DNA of 50,966 nt from Lamprocystis purpurea DSM 4197 (GTDB lineage: Bacteria; Pseudomonadota; Gammaproteobacteria; Chromatiales; Chromatiaceae): contig NZ_KB902524.1 in the NCBI RefSeq assembly GCF_000379525.1, positions 1 through 50,966 of the forward strand, written 5' to 3'. Each line of letters begins with the position of its first letter. Positions within the stretch are counted from its first letter, which is position 1. This document shows, in pieces, positions 17,839-26,622 of this stretch. Both the position numbers and the translations under genes were made by a program. The notes beneath the pieces were generated by a model. It searched no databases, was not told where the DNA came from, and worked only from the letters and a program-made list of their open reading frames with translations.

Positions 17839-18801
17839 TTATCCGGGCAGCGGCCCGGCGCCGAGTCCAATCTCTGCAAGGCTTTGCTTGAGGGTCCCCG
17901 CGGAGGCGTGCAGGTCTGCAAGTTCCAGCGCGTTCAACGGGATCGGCAGACGCTCCCCGGCCCCGCCGCCGCCGATCGCAACTGGAATGCTGAGGCACAC
18001 GTCATGAATCCCGTACTCGCCGTGCAGCCGCACGCTCACCGGCAGGACGCTGCCCTGGTCCGACTGGATGGTGCGCACCAGATGGGCAATGACGAGCCCG
18101 ATGGCCCAGTTGGTGTAGCCCTTACGCTCGATGATCGCGTAGGCGGCGCGCTTCACCTGGGTGAGGATATGGTCCAGCACCGCCGGATCGTAGGACTTGC
18201 CGCAGATCCGGTGACCGACGATGGGGGTGCCGCCGATGTTCGCCTGGCTCCAGGCCGCAACCTCAGAGTCGCCGTGTTCACCCAGGATGACGGCATGGAC
18301 CGAACGCGGGTCCACGTTGTAATACTCGGCAAGCAGTGAGCGGGTCCGGGTGGTATCGAGCATGGTGCCGGTCCCGATGACCCGCTGGTCCGGCCGGGTA
18401 CTCAGGTGCTGCATCGTAAAGGTCAGCACGTCCACCGGGTTGCTCGCGATCAGCAAGATGGCATCCGGTGCATGCCGGTCCAGTTGCTCCGCGATGGCGC
18501 GAAACACAACGGCGTTGCGGTTCAGCAGTGAGAGGCGATCTTCGCCGGGCTTCTGACCCACGCCGGCCGTGATGACGATGATCTGCGCCTCCGCCAGATC
18601 CGCGTAATCCCCGGCCCGTACCCGCTGGCGCCCGACATAACCCTGCGCATGCATCAGGTCCATGGCCTCCCCTTCCGCGCGCCGCCGGTCCAGATCCACC
18701 AAGACCAACTCGTCGGCAATGCGCTGCTGAAACAGGGCATAGGCCGCCGCCATCCCGACCTGCCCGGTACCAATGATCCCCACGGTCCGTCTGTTCGACA
18801 T
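17839..18801 (-). CDS. ldh: L-lactate dehydrogenase
   Basis: A 320-residue NAD-dependent 2-hydroxyacid dehydrogenase of the LDH/MDH family. The Rossmann motif GIIGTGQVGMAAAY opens the protein. AGVGQKPGEDRL has Gln at the substrate-specificity position (Arg in malate dehydrogenases) and the mobile-loop Arg. DTTRTR carries the catalytic Asp and the substrate Arg, and GEHGDSE the catalytic His; KGYTNWAIG has the LDH-type Thr. This points to pyruvate/lactate rather than oxaloacetate/malate. A GGGGGAG ribosome site precedes ATG 18801. It is convergent with the slipin gene. Confidence 0.9.
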   Translation of the reverse strand: MSNRRTVGIIGTGQVGMAAAYALFQQRIADELVLVDLDRRRAEGEAMDLMHAQGYVGRQRVRAGDYADLAEAQIIVITAGVGQKPGEDRLSLLNRNAVVFRAIAEQLDRHAPDAILLIASNPVDVLTFTMQHLSTRPDQRVIGTGTMLDTTRTRSLLAEYYNVDPRSVHAVILGEHGDSEVAAWSQANIGGTPIVGHRICGKSYDPAVLDHILTQVKRAAYAIIERKGYTNWAIGLVIAHLVRTIQSDQGSVLPVSVRLHGEYGIHDVCLSIPVAIGGGGAGERLPIPLNALELADLHASAGTLKQSLAEIGLGAGPLPG

Positions 18802-18919
18802 ACTGGTCTCCCCCTCTTGGTCTGGAATACAGGACAGTCTTTCTCAGTTTAGCCAATCTCAGGTTTTCCCACCGCGGATCAAGCGCGTCTGATCTCCCGC
18901 TCGAGCGCGTCACCGACGA

Positions 18920-21900
18920 TCACTTGCTGTCGCTCGCCGCCCGCGCTGTTGGCCCTTCCAGCCGGTCCCCCAACAACCGTCGTACGACCACGTAGAAAAC
19001 CGGCACGAACAGGACCCCCAGCACGGTGGCGCCGACCATCCCCCCCATGACGCCGGTACCGATGGCATGGCGGCTGTTGGCGCCGGCGCCGCTGGAGATG
19101 ACGAGCGGGGTGACACCCAGAATGAAGGCGATGGAGGTCATGAGGATGGGCCGCAGACGCAGCCGACACGCCTCCAGCGTTGCATCCAGAACGCTCTTGC
19201 CCGCCTGGCGCGCGGTGTTGGCAAACTCGATGATGAGAATGGCGTTCTTGGCCGAGAGACCGATGACGGCGATGAGCCCGACTTTGAAATAAACGTCGTT
19301 CTCCAAGCCTCGCAACCAGGTGAAACTCAAGGCTCCCAAGACACCCAGAGGCACCACCAGCATCACCGCCGCCGGCACCGACCAGCTCTCGTAGAGCGCG
19401 GCCAGGGCCAGGAACACCACCAGCAACGACAGTGCAAAGAGGATCGGTGCCTGCTGACCGGAGATCAGCTCCTGCAAGGATGAGCCGGACCACTCATAAC
19501 CGATGCCCTGGGGCAAGTCGCGTTGGACGATCCCTTGCATGGCCATCATCGCCTGACCGGATGAGTGACCGGGTGCTGGACTGCCGTTGATCTGGATCGC
19601 CTCGAAACCGTTGTAGTGGTCGATCGCCGGCGGGGCCGTGGTCCAGCCGGCAGTGACGACGCTGGTCAAGGGCACCATGGCGTCGGCCCCTCCCCGCGTG
19701 CTGGGAATGTAGTAGCGGCCCAGATCCTCCGGGCGACCGCGAAAAGCGGCATCGGCTTGGAGCAGGACCTTGAGCACCCGCCCCTGGTAGTTGAAATCAT
19801 TGGCGTAGACCGGCGCCAGCATGAGCTGGATCGCACCATAGATGTCCGCCAGGGGCAACCCCATGGCCTGCGCCTGAATCCGGTCCACGGTGAACTGCAC
19901 CTGCGGACCGTCTTCCAGTTGATTGGGACGCACGCCAGTGAGCACCGGGTCTTTGGCGGCGGCCCCAAGCAAGACATTGCGCGCCTGCATCAACTGCGCA
20001 TGGCCCAGACCGGCGCGATCCTCCAGACGAAAGTCAAAGCCGCCGAAGCGTCCGAGTCCGCGCACGGTTGGCATATTGACGACGAAAATACGTGCCTCTT
20101 TGACCGCCTGCAAGGCCGCATTGGCGGCCGGAATGAAGGCTTTGATCTGTTCGGACGGCCGCGTGCGCAGACTCCAGTCCTTGAGTCGGATGAAGCCCAG
20201 GCCGACGTTCTCGCCCTGCCCGACGAAGCTGAATCCGGCCACCATGAGCACCCGGTCCACCGCCGGGTTCCGCTTGAGAATCGACTCCATCTCGGTGAGC
20301 ACCGCGCCGGTACGCTGCATCGTGGCCCCCGGCGGCAACTGGATGATGGCGAAAGCATAGCCCTGGTCTTCTTCCGGCAGGAAGCTGGTCGGTAGCCGCG
20401 CGTAGAGATACCCGGCGAGAACCACCAGCGCGATGAAGGCGACGATCCAGCGCGGAGTGTGACGGATGGCTTGGCCGACCCGCCGCAGATAGGCGCCCGC
20501 CACCCAGCCATAGCCGCGGTTGAAGCCGCGCAGGAACCAGTTCGGGGTATGCACCGGCCGCAGCAGGGTGGCACACAGGGCTGGGGTGAAGCTCAGGGCC
20601 ATGAGCGCCGAGATGCCCATGGAGATAGCAATGGTGAGTGCGAACTGACGGTAGATGACCCCCACGCTGCCGCCCACCAGCGCCATGGGAATGAAGACCG
20701 CCGCCAGCACCAGGGTCATGGCGATGACCGCACCGGTGATCTGATCCATGGCCTTGCGTGCCGCCTCCTTGGGTGAAAGTCCCTCCTCGCTCATCAGCCG
20801 TTCGACGTTCTCCACCACGACGATGGCGTCATCCACCACCAGACCGATCGCCAGCACCAGACCAAACAGGCTCAGCACGTTGATCGAGAAGCCGGCCAGG
20901 TACATCCCGGCGAAGGCCCCGGTGATGGCGACCGGTACGACCAGAGTCGGGATCAGCGTGGCCCGCAGATTTTGCAGGAACAGCAGGATGACCAGAAAGA
21001 CCAGGACCACCGCCTCCAACAGGGTCTTGACCACTTCCTGGATCGAGATCCGCACGAACTGGGTACTGTCATAAGGCGTGATCCAACTGACTCCAGCCGG
21101 CAGATAGCCGATCAGTTCGTCCATCTTGACCCGGATGGCCGCGGCGACATCCAGTGCATTGGCTTCCGGGGCGAGTTGGATGGCGAAGCCCGCGACCGCG
21201 TCCTCACCCAGGCGCACCCGACGGCCAAAGGACTCGGCACCCAGCACAATGCGCGCGACCTCGGCAAGACGCAGGTGACTGCCGTCGGCGTCGGCTCGCA
21301 GGATGATGTCGCCAAACTCCTCGACACTGGTGAAACGGCTGGACGCGCTCACCGAGGCCGTGAAGCCTTGCCCCGGCAAGGCCGGCTCGGCACCGATGGC
21401 ACCGGCGGCGACCTGGATGTTCTGGGCGCGTACCGCGTCCAGCACCGCTGCGGCACTCAGACCATGACCGCGCAGCCGGTCAGGGTCCAACCAGATGCGC
21501 ATGGCATAGCCGGCGCCGAACTGCGTGGCCCCGCCGACCCCGGGCAGACGGCGGATCGGGTCCAGGACCTGAGCGGAGATCAGGTTGTCGAGCGCATTGC
21601 TGTCGATCGCGGGGTCGCTGGACTTGAGCGCCACCACCATCAAGAAATCAGCATTGGATTTGGCCACCACGATGCCGTTCTGCACCACGTCCCGCGGCAG
21701 ACGCGGCTCGGCCACGCTGAGACGATTCTGCACCTGGACCTGGGCAATATCGGGGTCGGTACCAGTCTGAAAGGTGAGCGTGATCGTGGCCGCACCCACC
21801 GAACGCGAGGTCGAATCGAAATAGAGCAGGTTATCCACCCCGGTCAACTGCTGCTCGATGACCGAGGTGACCGTCTTCTCGACGACCTCCGCACTCGCCC

Positions 21901-22051
21901 CCGGATAATTGGCGGTAATACTGATCTGGGGCGGCGCAATCGGCGGATAGGCCGAGACCGGCAGCTTGAAGATGGCGACGGTGCCGCTCAGGGTGATCAG
22001 GATCGCAATGACCCAGGCGAAGATCGGACGGTCGATAAAGAAACGTGGCAC
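18920..22051 (-). CDS. RND multidrug efflux permease (AcrB/MexB, HAE1 type)
   Basis: A 1043-residue inner-membrane pump protomer with the family start PRFFIDRPIFAWVIAI, twelve membrane segments in the usual 1+5+1+5 pattern, and two large periplasmic loops. The helix-4 proton-relay motif GLVVDDAIVVVENVERLM is present, as is the second-half motif GLSAKNAILIIEFA with its Lys. The start codon is GTG at 22051, four bases after the adaptor stop. It exports amphiphilic drugs, bile salts or solvents together with the adaptor. No TolC-like outer-membrane gene lies in the operon, so one encoded elsewhere is expected. Confidence 0.95.
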   Translation of the reverse strand: MPRFFIDRPIFAWVIAILITLSGTVAIFKLPVSAYPPIAPPQISITANYPGASAEVVEKTVTSVIEQQLTGVDNLLYFDSTSRSVGAATITLTFQTGTDPDIAQVQVQNRLSVAEPRLPRDVVQNGIVVAKSNADFLMVVALKSSDPAIDSNALDNLISAQVLDPIRRLPGVGGATQFGAGYAMRIWLDPDRLRGHGLSAAAVLDAVRAQNIQVAAGAIGAEPALPGQGFTASVSASSRFTSVEEFGDIILRADADGSHLRLAEVARIVLGAESFGRRVRLGEDAVAGFAIQLAPEANALDVAAAIRVKMDELIGYLPAGVSWITPYDSTQFVRISIQEVVKTLLEAVVLVFLVILLFLQNLRATLIPTLVVPVAITGAFAGMYLAGFSINVLSLFGLVLAIGLVVDDAIVVVENVERLMSEEGLSPKEAARKAMDQITGAVIAMTLVLAAVFIPMALVGGSVGVIYRQFALTIAISMGISALMALSFTPALCATLLRPVHTPNWFLRGFNRGYGWVAGAYLRRVGQAIRHTPRWIVAFIALVVLAGYLYARLPTSFLPEEDQGYAFAIIQLPPGATMQRTGAVLTEMESILKRNPAVDRVLMVAGFSFVGQGENVGLGFIRLKDWSLRTRPSEQIKAFIPAANAALQAVKEARIFVVNMPTVRGLGRFGGFDFRLEDRAGLGHAQLMQARNVLLGAAAKDPVLTGVRPNQLEDGPQVQFTVDRIQAQAMGLPLADIYGAIQLMLAPVYANDFNYQGRVLKVLLQADAAFRGRPEDLGRYYIPSTRGGADAMVPLTSVVTAGWTTAPPAIDHYNGFEAIQINGSPAPGHSSGQAMMAMQGIVQRDLPQGIGYEWSGSSLQELISGQQAPILFALSLLVVFLALAALYESWSVPAAVMLVVPLGVLGALSFTWLRGLENDVYFKVGLIAVIGLSAKNAILIIEFANTARQAGKSVLDATLEACRLRLRPILMTSIAFILGVTPLVISSGAGANSRHAIGTGVMGGMVGATVLGVLFVPVFYVVVRRLLGDRLEGPTARAASDSK

Positions 22052-22055
22052 TGCG

Positions 22056-23255
22056 CTACCCTTTGGGACCCGCCGCCGGCGCGCCCGGCCCGGCCGCAGG
22101 TCCAGTCATCGGCGCCACCTTGGCCAGCGCGTTCGGCTTGACCTTTTGCAGCCCGGCAACGATCACCTGATCGCCGTCCTTCAAGTCGCCGGTCAGTATC
22201 CAGTCGGTACGGGTCATACCGTGGGTGTCCACCCGGCGCTGCTGCACGGTATTTTCTGCATCGACCACCATGACATAGGCTCCCCGCAGATCGCGCGCCA
22301 AGGCGGCCTGGGGCAGGACGAAGGCGTTCTCCAAGGCGCCGGCAGTCAGGCGCAGGTTGACGAACATTCCGGGCAACAGCGCCTTGTCCGGGTTCGGAAG
22401 CGTCGCCCGCAGGGACAGCGCTCCAGTGTTCGGGTCTACCGCCAGATCGGAGAAATCGAGTGACCCGGGCGAACCCGCAGGCGTGCCGTCCGGCGACAGG
22501 ACCTGCACCTGGAACTTGGACGCCGACCGAGGACCCGCCATGCCCGCGGGCGTAACAGCCTGCTGCAACTCGATGACCTGCTGCATCGACAGACCGAAAT
22601 TGACATAGATCGGATCGATGTGCTCCACCATGGTCAGGGGGGTTACCTCGCCCTCCCCCACCAACGCACCCTCAGTCACCAGCGCGCGCCCGGCTCGGCC
22701 GGCAATGGGCGCGGTGACCGTGGCATAACCCAGGTCCAGGCGAGCCATCTCCACGTTGGCCCGCGCCTGCTTGACCGCTGCGGCGGTGGTGCGCTCAGCC
22801 GCCTGGGCGGTGTCGAGATCCTGCTGGGAGAGCGTCTTGCGCTCCCGCAGGTCCATGTAGCGTTTGGCCGTCAGCGCCGCATTGGCGGCATCCGCCTCGG
22901 CTCTGGCCAGCGCGGCCTCTTCGGCGCGCAACCGGGCCTCCAGACGAGCCGGATCGATGCGGAACAGGACCTGACCCCGCTGCACGTCCGTCCCTTCCGT
23001 ATAGACCCGTTCAAGCACGATGCCAGCGACCCGCGCCCGCACCTGAGCCGTACGGGTCGCGGCCAGCCGACCGACCAGATCGCGGGTGATCGGTACGGTT
23101 TCGGCCTTGGCCACCAGGACCGACACCTCCGGCGTAGGTGGTGCCGCACCTGGACTGCCGCCGGGTCCTGGTGCCGAACCGGTCGGCTTATCGCAGCCAA
23201 CCATCGTCAGTGAGACAACCACAATGAGCGCCAGCGAGCGCCGCATGGACATCAT
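22056..23255 (-). CDS. RND efflux periplasmic adaptor lipoprotein (AcrA/MexA type)
   Basis: A 399-residue membrane fusion protein. It has a lipoprotein signal ending LTMVGC (Cys about 21), a lipoyl/biotinyl-like half-motif (VRARVAGIVLERVYTEGTDV), a helical hairpin rich in Ala/Glu/Arg, and the beta-barrel region (GYATVTAPIAGRAGRALV). It links the permease to an outer-membrane channel. ATG 23255 is chosen because GGAG lies seven bases upstream and it places the lipobox correctly. It is first in a two-gene operon with the permease. No regulator gene is adjacent. Confidence 0.92.
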   Translation of the reverse strand: MMSMRRSLALIVVVSLTMVGCDKPTGSAPGPGGSPGAAPPTPEVSVLVAKAETVPITRDLVGRLAATRTAQVRARVAGIVLERVYTEGTDVQRGQVLFRIDPARLEARLRAEEAALARAEADAANAALTAKRYMDLRERKTLSQQDLDTAQAAERTTAAAVKQARANVEMARLDLGYATVTAPIAGRAGRALVTEGALVGEGEVTPLTMVEHIDPIYVNFGLSMQQVIELQQAVTPAGMAGPRSASKFQVQVLSPDGTPAGSPGSLDFSDLAVDPNTGALSLRATLPNPDKALLPGMFVNLRLTAGALENAFVLPQAALARDLRGAYVMVVDAENTVQQRRVDTHGMTRTDWILTGDLKDGDQVIVAGLQKVKPNALAKVAPMTGPAAGPGAPAAGPKG

Positions 23256-23314
23256 GAACAGACTCCGAACCGATAAAGGAGACGATCCGCAGACCGTCCC
23301 CCAGGCGGGATTCG

Positions 23315-25159
23315 TCATCCCGCGTTACCGCGCGTGTTGAATGCGACCTTCCAACGCTCATCACCCCCGGCGGTCGGAATTGCGGTCAGTTCCAGGGTGC
23401 CGACCTCGCTGACCGCGGCCTGGAGCCGCACCGGGACCACATCGCCGGCATTGCGGCCTTCGGCGGGCAGTTCGGTTTGGATCTCTTCCATTTCCAGCAA
23501 TTCGTCCACCGGCCAATCCTGGAACAGGTCGCCGACCTGATCGTCGCGGCGCACATTGGAACCGAAGAATCGGAACCGCACCGGCTCGCCCACCACCAGG
23601 CCGAATTCCTGGTGCGGGCTCACCGGCGCTGAGCCTTCTTCCAGACCAAAGGGGACCAGGCACAGGGCATGGATCTCGGGCTCCAGGCCGGGGATGGCCG
23701 GTGCGGCCGCCTCGACCCCGACGTAATAGGCATGCGAAGTGCCGCCGCGGATGCGTACCCCGCCGTGGTGGCGGGCGTGGGCATAGAAAGCGGCACCGCG
23801 GGCCACCGCCAGGTCGAGGTCGCGCGCGCTCAAGAGACGGGCCGGCGGGGCCCCCTCCGCCTCCAGCCAGGCGTTGATGATTCTCAGGACCCGATCCTGC
23901 AGCAGGTTCGGCTTGAGGACGCCGCCGTTGAACAGGATGGCCGTCGGATGCAGAAAGCTGGCCCCGATGACCGGCGCCGCAAAGCCGGCCAGATCCAGGG
24001 TCGCGCCAGCCTGACGGGCCAGGAAAGCGGCCAGGTGACGGGTCACCGCGGGATCCTGGGCATAGGGCAGGCCGACCTGAGTCAGGGCACTGCGCGCACG
24101 TGTTGTCGGTCGACTGGTTGCCGGCACATCCGGAAAGAAACCCTCGACCAGGGTCCTGGCCACGTCGTCCCGGGTCAGTTCGGTGCGAACGGTACCGCCG
24201 ATCAGACGCGCACCACGACTTGGCACCACGACCGGGACGGCACCAAGATCCGGGTCGCCAAGCAATGCTTCCTTGGCCTGACGACACCCGTGGGTCAGAG
24301 CCTGGAACTGCCAGCGGTCCAATTCCACCCCATCGGCCTGGAGTTTGGTACGCACCAGGTGGGCCAGCGTCAGATCCATGTTGTCGCCGCCCAGCAGGAT
24401 GTGGTCGCCGACCGCGATACGGGTCAGTTCCAGGGCACCCTGATTCTCGGTGACCGCGATCAACGACAGGTCGGTGGTACCGCCACCGACATCGACCACC
24501 AGGATGATGTCCCCGACCCTGACCTGGCCGCGCCAATTACCGTGGCTGTCGTTGACCCAACTGTAGAGCGCCGCCTGAGGCTCCTCCAGCAGGACCAGAT
24601 TGGCGATACCGACAGCCCGCGCCGCTTCGGCGGTCAATTCACGGGCCGCCGGGTCGAAAGACGCGGGAACCGTGACCGTGACTTCCTGGACTTCCAGGGG
24701 ATCCTGGGGGTGGTTGAGGTTCCAGGCTTCACGCAGGTGTGCCAGATAGTGAACACTGGCCTGAAAGGGTGAGACCTTGGGTACCTCGTCCGGAGCACCG
24801 TCAGGGAGGATCGCGGCGCGGCGATCCAGATCCGGATGGCAAAGCCAACTCTTGGCGCTGGAGACCAGCCTGATCGGCGTCGTGGCACCCTGGGCACGCG
24901 CCAGTTCGCCGCCAATCCGGCTCGGATCGCTGGTCCAGGGTAACGTCAGATCGGTCGGCCTGAACTCGTCCGGATGAGGTAAATAAAGAAATGAAGGCAG
25001 CAGCGGCTTGGGCATCACCGAGCCGGGGGCGGTGAGTTGAGGCACAGGTAAGACGGCCTCGACCAAATGGTCCTCATGACTCTCCTGCGAGTCGATGTAG
25101 GCCAGGGCACAATGGGTTGTCCCCAGGTCGATGCCAATGGAATAACGGCCGGCACTCAC
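23315..25159 (-). CDS. Hsp70-family (DnaK-like) protein
   Basis: A 614-residue actin-fold ATPase of the Hsp70 family. The phosphate-1 motif is GIDLGTTHCALAY; the phosphate-2 motif is LVVDVGGGTTDLSLI; the adenosine motif resembles ILFNGGVLKPNLL. The substrate-binding half diverges from DnaK and lacks the EEVD-like or long lid region, ending instead in a beta-rich segment. The start is GTG 25159, overlapping the stop of the DUF2760 gene. This pair recurs in proteobacteria, but its role is not established; it is not the housekeeping DnaK. Confidence 0.9.
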   Translation of the reverse strand: MSAGRYSIGIDLGTTHCALAYIDSQESHEDHLVEAVLPVPQLTAPGSVMPKPLLPSFLYLPHPDEFRPTDLTLPWTSDPSRIGGELARAQGATTPIRLVSSAKSWLCHPDLDRRAAILPDGAPDEVPKVSPFQASVHYLAHLREAWNLNHPQDPLEVQEVTVTVPASFDPAARELTAEAARAVGIANLVLLEEPQAALYSWVNDSHGNWRGQVRVGDIILVVDVGGGTTDLSLIAVTENQGALELTRIAVGDHILLGGDNMDLTLAHLVRTKLQADGVELDRWQFQALTHGCRQAKEALLGDPDLGAVPVVVPSRGARLIGGTVRTELTRDDVARTLVEGFFPDVPATSRPTTRARSALTQVGLPYAQDPAVTRHLAAFLARQAGATLDLAGFAAPVIGASFLHPTAILFNGGVLKPNLLQDRVLRIINAWLEAEGAPPARLLSARDLDLAVARGAAFYAHARHHGGVRIRGGTSHAYYVGVEAAAPAIPGLEPEIHALCLVPFGLEEGSAPVSPHQEFGLVVGEPVRFRFFGSNVRRDDQVGDLFQDWPVDELLEMEEIQTELPAEGRNAGDVVPVRLQAAVSEVGTLELTAIPTAGGDERWKVAFNTRGNAG

Positions 25160-25731
25160 AGTTCAACCTCCGCCGCTGCCAAGATGGTCAGGTCGTGCCC
25201 GCTCGCGACTTGGGGCAGACGTAGCTCGGCCATGCGCCAGCCGCGGTGGACCAAGGTACCGCTGAAGGGCGGCTGACCAACCACCTGGCCGGTCAGCCGC
25301 ACCGCGGTCGGGTCGAAGCCCGGCTCCAGCAGCACCCGCGCACCCTCGGCCTCGGCGCGCACTGGGACAATCGTCATATACTCATCGAGCACCTTGCGGC
25401 AGCCCTGGTGCACGACGCGGGTCGCCGCACCAACTTGTTGGTCCGAAAAATCACCGACATTCTGTTGTAGAAAATCGATCAGGCGACCCTCTTTCTGGAG
25501 CAATCCAAGCAACAGCAATGCCGCATCGGGAAGTGCATGATCCAAGGTCGCCGCCGGGACCGTCGTCTGGCGCGGCAGCTTGGCCCCACGGTTGAATGCG
25601 CGGGCATACTCTGCGTCCCACAGTGCACGACCGAAGACCAGGAGGGCAATGGCGATGCGCCGGATGACCCGGCCGGTCCACTTGGCGGCGACGATCAGCC
25701 GTGCAACAAAAGTCATTTTTTGATCAGGCAT
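25156..25731 (-). CDS. DUF2760-family protein, partner of the Hsp70-like gene
   Basis: About 191 residues. The N-terminus has a hydrophobic stretch (RIAIALLVFGRALWDAEYA). The rest carries the DUF2760 pattern: LPDAALLLLGLLQKEGRLID, FLQQNVGDFSDQQVG, CRKVLDEY and a beta-rich end with HRGWRMAELRLPQ. It overlaps the Hsp70-like gene by four bases, so the two products probably work together, perhaps with this protein as a cofactor or client. The start at 25731 (GAGG nine bases upstream) is preferred over 25746. Confidence 0.78.
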   Translation of the reverse strand: MPDQKMTFVARLIVAAKWTGRVIRRIAIALLVFGRALWDAEYARAFNRGAKLPRQTTVPAATLDHALPDAALLLLGLLQKEGRLIDFLQQNVGDFSDQQVGAATRVVHQGCRKVLDEYMTIVPVRAEAEGARVLLEPGFDPTAVRLTGQVVGQPPFSGTLVHRGWRMAELRLPQVASGHDLTILAAAEVEL

Positions 25732-25898
25732 TGGGGGAGTCCTCATGGATGCCGGAAGGTGCGGCACCAGTCGGCCGCGGCAGGCTGTCCATGGTACCGC
25801 GCCCGCCCGCTCGGCTCGACTCCCGTGTGAGGATTCCGCGGGCCGGGCAGCTCCGCAATCGATAAAATGACCGGCCGTCGATCCTGGATAATTACACA

Positions 25899-25924
25899 AG
25901 GGCACGCGTCGTGCGCCCTTTTTT
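25899..25924 (+). terminator. Hairpin with U-tract in front of the DUF2934 gene
   Basis: AAGGGCACGCG and TGCGCCCTT can pair, followed by six T. No plus-strand gene lies upstream, and it ends only 18 bases before the ATG at 25943, so it may act as a leader attenuator rather than as a terminator of another gene. Confidence 0.5.
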
Positions 25925-25942
25925 CGAAAGAGGACTCTATCG

Positions 25943-26197
25943 ATGCAATCTGACCGAGCCGATGGCCCCTTGGACGTGAGTACGGAAGAGCGCCACGCGA
26001 TGATCGCCGTGGCCGCTTACTACCTGGCGGAGCAGCGCGGATTTCCCGGCAGCGGTGCGCTCGACGATTGGATCAATGCCGAACGCCACATCGACCACAT
26101 GATCGAGCGGATGCGCAACAATGGCGCCACCCGCCGGACGCTGGAGCGTGTGGGGCTACGCAACGCCCTCCACCTGTGGGGCCAGGATAGCGACTAG
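25943..26197 (+). CDS. DUF2934-family small protein
   Basis: An 84-residue protein with the DUF2934 signature: IAVAAYYLAEQRGFPG followed by DDWINAERHID. The function of the family is unknown. AGAGG lies before the ATG. It is the last chromosomal-type gene before the replication origin block. The leader contains a terminator-like hairpin, which suggests regulated expression. Confidence 0.8.
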   Translation: MQSDRADGPLDVSTEERHAMIAVAAYYLAEQRGFPGSGALDDWINAERHIDHMIERMRNNGATRRTLERVGLRNALHLWGQDSD

Positions 26198-26520
26198 CGG
26201 TTGCCCTTGCTGGTGCGAGACCGACCTGGCGATCGGCGTTGTTTTGACCAACGCCCGCTATGTCGAGATCGGCGGCAACCAACCGGGTGTATCAGAATCG
26301 CGATTCAGCATTGGCTCAACCGTATCCGTCCGGCAGATCGGAAGGCTGCGCGCAATTTTCCGAGAATCGGGCTGCAGAGACACTTGGAGTCATGGGGGGC
26401 ATGCAAGGTCAGAAAAATTCAAAATCCGTGACTCAAAAGGTGTCGGCTACCGGGCGTCCGATTTTGTCTTGGGGGGTCCCCGATTCATTAAAAAAAGAGA
26501 TTTTGCGGCCACTGCCGCGG
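26198..26520. other. Gap between the DUF2934 gene and the origin
   Basis: A stem GGCGTTG/CAACGCC at 26235-26255 with a seven-base loop could end DUF2934 transcription. A short open frame at 26401-26526 (41 codons, starting MQGQKNSKS) has no good ribosome site and is not supported. Nothing else was recognised. Confidence 0.4.
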
Positions 26521-26620
26521 TACTAGAAGAATACTAAATAAATACTAAAGAAATACTAGAGCGTTACCTGAAGAAAAAAAACTCAATCTTAACAGTTGGT
26601 TATAGAAAAATTTTTGATTC
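26521..26620. other. AT-rich 11-bp repeat tract, probable DNA-unwinding element
   Basis: TACTA recurs at 26521, 26532, 26543 and 26554, exactly 11 bp apart, with the repeat pattern TACTARANRAA, followed by an A/T-rich stretch up to 26620. It directly borders the iteron array and contrasts with the high-GC surroundings. That is the position and composition expected of the melting region of an iteron plasmid origin. Confidence 0.7.
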
Positions 26621-26622
26621 TT

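Noticed and set aside
17839-18801. Malate dehydrogenase
   Set aside because: The specificity position is Gln (GQKPGEDR), which is the lactate type; malate enzymes carry Arg.
23315-25159. Housekeeping DnaK
   Set aside because: The C-terminal half diverges, no grpE/dnaJ is near, and the neighbour is DUF2760.
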